Below are positions 58,745 to 64,000 of a stretch of DNA of 64,000 bases, piece after piece. This DNA comes from RPQJ01 sp046347155 (lineage in GTDB: Bacteria > Pseudomonadota > Gammaproteobacteria > Steroidobacterales > Steroidobacteraceae). The DNA is taken from positions 558,001 through 622,000 of the forward strand of contig JAXMGT010000001.1 of the NCBI GenBank assembly GCA_046347155.1, read 5' to 3'. The notes under the pieces are model-generated. The model was not told the DNA's origin. It ran no database searches and was given only the letters and a program-made list of their open reading frames with translations. The position numbers and the translations under genes are program-made. Each line of letters starts with the position of its first letter. The stretch's first letter is position 1.

Positions 58745-59602
58745 GTGATCCGCAAGTTCGAAGGCACCGAGCGCTACGTCGCCACAGACGACCTGATGAT
58801 GGCGGTCAACGCGGCCGTGACGCTGGCGCGCCCGCTGCTCGTCAAGGGCGAACCCGGGACCGGCAAGACGCAGCTCGCCGAGGAGATCGCCGCCGCTCTC
58901 GGCAAGCCGCTGCACCGCTGGCACATCAAGTCCACGACGAAGGCCCAGCACGGCCTCTACGAGTACGACGCGGTCTCCCGCCTGCGCGACTCGCAGCTCG
59001 GCGAGGCGAAGGTGCACGACATCGGCAACTACATCGTCAGGGGCCGGCTCTGGGAGGCGTTCGCGAGCGAAGAGCAGGCGGTGCTCCTGATCGACGAGAT
59101 CGACAAGGCCGACATCGAGTTCCCGAACGACCTGCTGCTCGAGCTCGACCGGATGGAGTTCTACGTCCACGAGACGCGCGAGCTTGTGAAGGCGCGCCAC
59201 CGCCCGATTGTCGTGATCACCTCGAACAACGAGAAGGAACTGCCCGACGCGTTCCTGCGCCGGTGCTTCTTCCATTTCATCCGCTTCCCGGACGCCGAGA
59301 CGATGACCCGCATCGTCGCGGTGCACTACCCGGAGCTGAAGCGCGAGCTGCTCTCCGAGGCGTTGAACGCGTTCTACAAGCTCCGCGAGGTGCCGGGCCT
59401 GAAGAAGAAGCCCTCGACGTCGGAACTCCTCGACTGGCTCAAGCTGCTGCTCGCCGAGGACGTGCCGCCCGAGGCGCTGCGCACCGACGACCCGCGCAAG
59501 GGGCTGCCGCCGCTCTACGGCGCGCTGCTGAAGAACGAGCAGGACGTGCACCTGTTCGAGCAGCTCGTGTTCCTGCAGCGCCGCCAGCAGGCGCGGCCGT
59601 AA
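58745..59602 (+). CDS. MoxR family AAA+ ATPase
   Basis: A 285-residue AAA+ protein: Walker A GEPGTGKT (35-42), Walker B VLLIDEIDKAD, sensor-1 VVITSNNEKELPDAFLRRC. It belongs to the MoxR branch whose members act as chaperones for metal-cofactor enzymes with a VWA-domain partner, here encoded next. The start is GTG at 58745 with GAGGA 8 bases upstream. A 235-base gap separates it from the VWA gene. Confidence 0.92.
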   Translation: MIRKFEGTERYVATDDLMMAVNAAVTLARPLLVKGEPGTGKTQLAEEIAAALGKPLHRWHIKSTTKAQHGLYEYDAVSRLRDSQLGEAKVHDIGNYIVRGRLWEAFASEEQAVLLIDEIDKADIEFPNDLLLELDRMEFYVHETRELVKARHRPIVVITSNNEKELPDAFLRRCFFHFIRFPDAETMTRIVAVHYPELKRELLSEALNAFYKLREVPGLKKKPSTSELLDWLKLLLAEDVPPEALRTDDPRKGLPPLYGALLKNEQDVHLFEQLVFLQRRQQARP

Positions 59603-59837
59603 CGGTCATGGTGGCGACGTCGCTCGCCCGGCGCAGCGGCAGCACGGAAATGCCCGCCGCGGGACGCCGTCGGACCCCCGCCCGGCGCCGCCGGGTGGAT
59701 GGTGAGCGGGTGCTCCCGGGCGGGCCGTGCGAGGCATGGATGCCGAGCCCGGAGCCCCCAGGGATCGGTTCACGGCGTCCCGGCCGGGAGCACCCGGACG
59801 CCGGCCAACGGCGGCGCCGACACGAACGGGCACGGTC

Positions 59838-61013
59838 GTGCTGACGCGGTTCTTCTTCACGCTGCGCGAAGCCGGGGTGCCGGTCACGCTGACCGAGCAC
59901 CTGTCGCTGCTCGAGGCGCTCGAGGCCCGCGTGGCCGAGTATCGCGTCGACGAGTTCTACTGGCTCGCGCGCACGGCGCTCGTGAAGGACGAGAAGCACT
60001 TCGACCGCTTCGACCGCGCGTTCGCCGCGCACTTCCGCGGCATCGAGCACGCGTTCGCGCAGCTCGGGGGCGAGATCCCGGCCGACTGGCTGCGCAAGGC
60101 GCTCGAGCGCGACTTCACCGACGAGGAGAAGGCGCAGATCGAGGCGCTCGGCGGCTGGGAGCAGATCATGAAGACGCTCGAGGAGCGTCTCCGCGAGCAG
60201 CAGGGCCGGCACGAGGGCGGCAACAAGTGGATCGGCACCGGCGGCACCTCGCCGTTCGGCCACGGCGGATTCAACCCGGAGGGCGTGCGCATCGGCGGCG
60301 CCGGCGGGCAGAAGAAGGCGGTCAAGGTCTGGGAGCAGCGCGCCTACCGCAACCTCGACGACCAGGTCGAGCTCGGCACGCGCAACATCAAGGTCGCGCT
60401 CCGGAAGCTGCGGCGCTTCGCCCGCGAGGGCGCGGCCGACGAATTCGACCTCGGCGGCACGATCGACGCGACTGCGCGCAATGCCGGGCTGCTCGACCTG
60501 AAGTTCCAGCCCGAGCGGCACAACAAGGTGAAGGTGCTGCTGTTCCTCGACGTCGGCGGCTCGATGGAGAGCCACGTGCGGGTGTGCGAGGAACTCTTCT
60601 CGGCGGCGCGCAGCGAGTTCAAGCACCTCGAGTACTTCTACTTCCACAATTTCCTGTACGAGTCCGTGTGGAAGGACAGCCGGCGCCGGCACTCCGAGCG
60701 CACGCCGGTATTCGAGATCCTGCGGACCTACCCGCCGGACTACCGGGTCATCTTCGTCGGCGATGCGAGCATGAGCCCGTACGAGATCATGCAGCCGGGC
60801 GGCAGCATCGAGCACTGGAACGACGAGTCGGGGGCGGTCTGGATGCAGCGGATCACGTCGCGGTTCCAGCGCCACGCCTGGCTCAACCCCGAGCCCGAAG
60901 ACCGCTGGGACTACACGGCCTCGACGGGCATCGTCCGCCAGCTGGTCGGCGACCGGATGTTCCCGCTGACGCTCGCCGGCCTCGATCGCGGGATCGAGGC
61001 GCTGAAGCACTGA
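59838..61013 (+). CDS. VWA domain protein (CoxE-like), MoxR partner
   Basis: A protein of about 391 residues. The N-terminus RFFFTLREAGVPVTLTEHLS is typical of CoxE-like proteins. The C-terminal VWA domain holds the metal site LFLDVGGSMESHV, where the family has D-x-G-x-S, and IFVGDASMSPYEI. It should work with the MoxR ATPase upstream to mature an unidentified target. I chose the GTG at 59838 on family length; ATG codons at 59727 and 59736 would add 34-37 unconserved residues. Confidence 0.85.
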   Translation: MLTRFFFTLREAGVPVTLTEHLSLLEALEARVAEYRVDEFYWLARTALVKDEKHFDRFDRAFAAHFRGIEHAFAQLGGEIPADWLRKALERDFTDEEKAQIEALGGWEQIMKTLEERLREQQGRHEGGNKWIGTGGTSPFGHGGFNPEGVRIGGAGGQKKAVKVWEQRAYRNLDDQVELGTRNIKVALRKLRRFAREGAADEFDLGGTIDATARNAGLLDLKFQPERHNKVKVLLFLDVGGSMESHVRVCEELFSAARSEFKHLEYFYFHNFLYESVWKDSRRRHSERTPVFEILRTYPPDYRVIFVGDASMSPYEIMQPGGSIEHWNDESGAVWMQRITSRFQRHAWLNPEPEDRWDYTASTGIVRQLVGDRMFPLTLAGLDRGIEALKH

Positions 61014-61016
61014 GGC

Positions 61017-61397
61017 TCAGCGCGTCACGGCCTCCAGGATCACGTCCGCGATCACCTGCGTCGCGATCTCCACGAGCAGCACCCGTCCGTCCACGGCGAT
61101 GCGCTCGTAGCCGGTCGGCACGGGCGGCAGCATCCGCTGCAGGTCCTGCGGCAACTGCTGCTTCGCGATCCCGGGCGGCAGCGGCTTGCCGCGCGCAAGG
61201 TTCTTCGCGATCCCGGGCGGCAGCGGCTTCGACTTGTGCTTGCCGCCGGCGGGATTGTCCGCGCCGTAGGTCGCGTAATAGTCCTGGATCATCGAGATCT
61301 CGTCCGGCGAGAACACCGGCGCGCCGCCCGCGGACGCGGCGGAGCCGGCCAGGCCGAGGGCGGCGGCGAGCGCGAGCGCGGCGATGCGCGACGACAT
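61017..61397 (-). CDS. CigR-like secreted protein with repeated LPPGIAK motifs
   Basis: A 126-residue exported protein (signal peptide to about residue 23). The mature part has two near-identical repeats, KPLPPGIAKNLARG and KPLPPGIAKQQLP, then a C-terminal segment GYERIAVDGRVLLVEIATQV. The arrangement is that of the CigR/anti-virulence regulator family of short periplasmic proteins, whose biochemical role is unclear. It lies 3 bases from the VWA gene stop and 9 bases downstream of the peroxiredoxin gene on the same strand. Confidence 0.75.
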   Translation of the reverse strand: MSSRIAALALAAALGLAGSAASAGGAPVFSPDEISMIQDYYATYGADNPAGGKHKSKPLPPGIAKNLARGKPLPPGIAKQQLPQDLQRMLPPVPTGYERIAVDGRVLLVEIATQVIADVILEAVTR

Positions 61398-61406
61398 GGC
61401 GGCCCC

Positions 61407-61961
61407 TCAGCCCGCCGGCTTGTACGCGGCCTGCAGTGCCTTCAGGTCGGCGAGCACCTGCTTCGACGTCTCGGCCGGGTCCACGGACTCGTAGTGCTTC
61501 GCGACGCGGCCCTGCGGGTCGATGATGAACGTGTCGCGGCGCGCCATCTCCATCACGCCCATGTAGGTCTTCAGCACGCCGTACTCCTTCGCGGTGGCCT
61601 TCGTCGGGTCGGCGAGCAGCGTGAACGGCAGGCCGTGCTTCTCGGCGAACGCCTTGTGCGAATCGGAGTCGTCGACGCTGATGCCGAGCACGACCGCGTT
61701 CATCTTGTCGAACGCGAAGATGTTGTCGCGGAAGCTGCAGGCCTCGGTCGTGCAGCCCGGCGTGTCGTCCTTCGGGTAGAAGTAGAGCACCACCCACTTG
61801 CCGCGGTAGTCGGACAGGCTGTGCCACTTCCCGGCCTGGTCCTGCAGCTTGAATGCCGGTGCGGCCGCGCCCACCGCGGGCGGGTCGGCGAGCGCCGGCG
61901 TCGCGAAGGCGACCAGCGCCGTGAGTAGCAGGGTCCAGCGGAACGGTGCGACGTGGCTCAT
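61407..61961 (-). CDS. bcp: periplasmic thioredoxin-dependent peroxiredoxin (Bcp/PrxQ type)
   Basis: A 184-residue atypical 2-Cys peroxiredoxin. KDDTPGCTTEACSFRD contains the peroxidatic Cys70 and resolving Cys75 of the PrxQ/Bcp class. The N-terminal signal peptide (TLLLTALVAFATPALA) marks it as exported, unlike E. coli Bcp. It would reduce peroxides in the periplasm. The CigR-like gene follows 9 bases downstream and is probably in the same transcript. It is divergent from the patatin gene. Confidence 0.9.
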   Translation of the reverse strand: MSHVAPFRWTLLLTALVAFATPALADPPAVGAAAPAFKLQDQAGKWHSLSDYRGKWVVLYFYPKDDTPGCTTEACSFRDNIFAFDKMNAVVLGISVDDSDSHKAFAEKHGLPFTLLADPTKATAKEYGVLKTYMGVMEMARRDTFIIDPQGRVAKHYESVDPAETSKQVLADLKALQAAYKPAG

Positions 61962-62041
61962 GGCGGTCTCCTGGGCTGCGGGACGGGGGCGACGGGCGTG
62001 CCATACTAAACCCGGGTGCCGGGGCTGTCAGCGAGGACGAC

Positions 62042-63217
62042 TTGGTCGCCGCCGATCACGAGACCAGTTACCTGTTCCTGGACAACCGCGAGGCGCTGGT
62101 GCTCGCGGGCGGCGGCGCCCGCGCCGCCTACCAGGTGGGGGTACTCGCGGCGATGGCCGACTGGCTGCCCGGCGACGCCCGCTGCCCGTTCGAGGTGCTG
62201 GTCGGGACCTCGGCCGGCGCGCTGAACGCGGCCGCGGTCGCGGCCCGGGCGCGGCGCTTCCGCGAGGCCGTCGCGAGGCTCGAACACGTCTGGGCGGCAT
62301 TCCGGGTCTCGCACGTCGTGCGCGCCGATCCAGTGACCGTGCTGCGCGCCGGGTTGCACTGGATGGTGTCGGTCGCGCTCGGTGGCTGGCTGCTGCCGCC
62401 GCCGCGCTCGCTGCTCGACACGACGCCGCTGCGCGGCCTGCTCGAGGCGGCAATCCCGCTCGACGGCATCCGGGACGCCGTCGGCGGCGGGCTCGTGCGT
62501 GCGCTCGCCGTCGCGACGACGAGTTACTCGACCGGGCGCGCGGTAGCATTCTTCGACGCTGCGCCCGACGTCGCCGAGTGGTCGCGGGTCCGGCGCGCGG
62601 GCGTGCGTCGCGACATCGACCTCGAGGTGCTGATGGCAAGCGCCGCGATCCCGTTCATCTTCCCGGCCGCCCGTGTCGACGGGGACTGGTACGGCGACGG
62701 GGCGATGCGCCAGCTCGCGCCGCTCAGCCCGGCCGTGCACCTCGGCGCGAACCGCATCCTCGTGGTGGGCACGCGGGCGGATGCCGCACCGACCCCGTCC
62801 GGCGCCGGGACCGAGCACCCGCCGAGCCCCGGGCACCTGCTCGGGTTCGTGCTCGACTCGCTGTTCACGGACGGCCTGTCCATCGACCTCGAGCGGCTCC
62901 GGCAGATCAACGCGATCCTGCAGCTCGGCGGCCCGACGGCGCCGCCCGACCGCCGTCCGATCGAGACGCTGGTGATCCAGCCGAGCGACGACCCGACGCT
63001 CATCGCACGCCGCCACCTGCGGGCGATGCCGCGCAGCCTGCGCACGCTGCTCCGGACGATCGGCGCACTCGAGGCCCGAGGTGGCCTGCTCGCGAGCTAC
63101 CTGCTGTTCGAATCGGCGTACACGACGGAGCTGATGCGGCTGGGGCGCGCCGACGCCGAGGCTCGCCGCGCCGAGATCGAGACCTACCTGACCGGTGCCT
63201 GGCGCGTGCCGGACTGA
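62042..63217 (+). CDS. patatin-like phospholipase
   Basis: A 391-residue patatin-like hydrolase: oxyanion loop GGGARAAYQ (23-31), nucleophile Ser57 in GTSAG and the Asp of the catalytic dyad in YGDGAMRQL. It likely hydrolyses membrane lipids. There is no ATG start near the domain. I chose the TTG at 62042 with GAGG 5-8 bases upstream; a longer frame to 61946 overlaps the peroxiredoxin gene region and is unconserved. It ends 7 bases from the convergent mgtE. Confidence 0.88.
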   Translation: MVAADHETSYLFLDNREALVLAGGGARAAYQVGVLAAMADWLPGDARCPFEVLVGTSAGALNAAAVAARARRFREAVARLEHVWAAFRVSHVVRADPVTVLRAGLHWMVSVALGGWLLPPPRSLLDTTPLRGLLEAAIPLDGIRDAVGGGLVRALAVATTSYSTGRAVAFFDAAPDVAEWSRVRRAGVRRDIDLEVLMASAAIPFIFPAARVDGDWYGDGAMRQLAPLSPAVHLGANRILVVGTRADAAPTPSGAGTEHPPSPGHLLGFVLDSLFTDGLSIDLERLRQINAILQLGGPTAPPDRRPIETLVIQPSDDPTLIARRHLRAMPRSLRTLLRTIGALEARGGLLASYLLFESAYTTELMRLGRADAEARRAEIETYLTGAWRVPD

Positions 63218-63224
63218 GCGCCGC

Positions 63225-64000
63225 TCAGGTCAGCACCAGCTTCCCGAGGCCGAGCAGCGACGCGAACCCCACGACGTCGGTGACCGTCGTCACGACGACG
63301 CCGCCCGCGACCGCGGGGTCGACGCCGAAGCGCTTCATCGCGAGCGGCACGGCCACGCCCGCGAGCGCGGCGGCCAGCAGGTTGATCACCATCGCCGCGA
63401 AGATGACGCCGGCGATGCGCCAGTCCCGGTACCAGAGCATCGCGACGACCGCGACGACGGTCGCCCACGCGAGCCCGTTCAGCAGCGCGACGGCGATCTC
63501 CTTCGCGAGCAGCCAGCGGGCGTTCGCGCGCTCCACCTGCCCGAGCGCAAGGCCGCGGACGATCAGCGTCAGCGTCTGGGTCGCCGCGACGCCGCCCATG
63601 CTCGCGACGATCGGCATCAGCACCGCGAGCGCGACGATCGTCTGGATCGTGGCCTCGAACAGCCCGACGACCCAGGCCGCGAGGAACGCCGTCGCCAGGT
63701 TGATCCCGAGCCAGACGCCGCGGCGCCGCGCGCTCGGCACGACGTCCGCGAACATGTCCGCGTCCTCGTCGAGGCCGGCCATGCTCATGACCGAGTGGTC
63801 CGCTTCCTCGCGGATCACGTCCACGACGTCGTCGACCGTGATCCGGCCGAGCAGCCGTCCGCCCGGCGACACGACCGGCGCCGACAGCAGGTCGTGGTCC
63901 TGGAACAGGCTCGCGACGCGGTTCGCCGGCGTCTCCGGGTCGATCGCCTGGGCCCCGGTGTCCATCACGTCGCCGACCGTGCGGTCCGGGTCCTCGGTGA
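63225..64000 (-). CDS. mgtE: magnesium transporter MgtE, C-terminal part (5' end outside window)
   Basis: The visible 258 residues cover the second CBS domain (ASLFQDHDLLSAPVVSPGGR, LLGRITVDDVVDVIREEADH) and the five-helix transport domain (VWLGINLATAFLAAWVVGL, MPIVASMGGVAATQTLTLIV, FAAMVINLLAAALAGVAVPL). This is the standard MgtE layout, a Mg2+ channel gated by cytosolic Mg2+. The reading frame stays open to base 64000 (TEDPDRTVGDVMDT), so the N-domain is cut by the window edge. Confidence 0.92.
   Translation of the reverse strand, partial: TEDPDRTVGDVMDTGAQAIDPETPANRVASLFQDHDLLSAPVVSPGGRLLGRITVDDVVDVIREEADHSVMSMAGLDEDADMFADVVPSARRRGVWLGINLATAFLAAWVVGLFEATIQTIVALAVLMPIVASMGGVAATQTLTLIVRGLALGQVERANARWLLAKEIAVALLNGLAWATVVAVVAMLWYRDWRIAGVIFAAMVINLLAAALAGVAVPLAMKRFGVDPAVAGGVVVTTVTDVVGFASLLGLGKLVLT

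Noticed and set aside
54862..58767. A 1301-codon open frame on the minus strand antisense to gap-pgk-pyk.
   Set aside because: It is the mirror frame of strongly conserved genes; in 70% GC DNA stop codons are rare in this frame. The product is a low-complexity Arg/His/Asp-rich sequence with no motif.

Overview
The window is about 70% GC and densely packed. Its gene content fits a gammaproteobacterium with Xanthomonadales/Nevskiales-like traits: a pyrophosphate-type phosphofructokinase beside a proton-pumping pyrophosphatase, mpl near adk, metK and ahcY with an S-adenosylhomocysteine riboswitch, a tkt-gap-pgk-pyk run, and CigR- and GumN-family proteins. The taxonomic call is inference. I saw no tRNA, rRNA, IS element, integrase or CRISPR array.

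Left part (1-3617): the start of a likely THUMP-type RNA methyltransferase, a 2OG-Fe(II) oxygenase, an exported S9 peptidase and a small GAF protein.

Centre-left (3626-30019): a large exopolysaccharide locus. It encodes several glycosyltransferases, a three-domain phosphoglycosyl transferase/GT26 fusion, an O-antigen ligase/polymerase-like protein, a GtrA-GT39 fusion, a flippase, a Wzz-like co-polymerase with an altered kinase domain, a Wza-like export protein, an ExeA-type ATPase, an acyltransferase, a GH9 glycosidase and an alkaline-phosphatase-superfamily enzyme. Genes inside operons mostly overlap by 1-8 bases.

Centre (28018-35530): a signalling island. It has a receiver-PP2C phosphatase, an RsbW-like kinase and a STAS protein (a partner switch), an Hpt protein, a sigma-54 response regulator, a lone receiver, an H-NOX sensor and an HNOBA-PAS histidine kinase. 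Seven sigma-54 (-24/-12) promoters head the polysaccharide and regulator operons from 4838 to 32169. A shared dyad (TCGCA-N3-TGCGA and variants) lies about 75-120 bases upstream of each start site and is a candidate binding site for the regulator. The parts list resembles the nitric-oxide/Syp biofilm circuit of Vibrio fischeri, but the components are separate proteins and the polysaccharide genes differ. This is the most interesting system in the window.

Right part (35758-64000): housekeeping genes. They are hppA and pfp (pyrophosphate metabolism), adk, rnd, mpl, hemL, crcB, frmA, the metK/ahcY methyl cycle, the tkt-gap-pgk-pyk glycolytic run, a MoxR/VWA pair, a periplasmic peroxiredoxin next to a CigR-like protein, a patatin and a truncated mgtE. 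Three REP-like palindromes lie at gene ends (35723, 49775, 51420).
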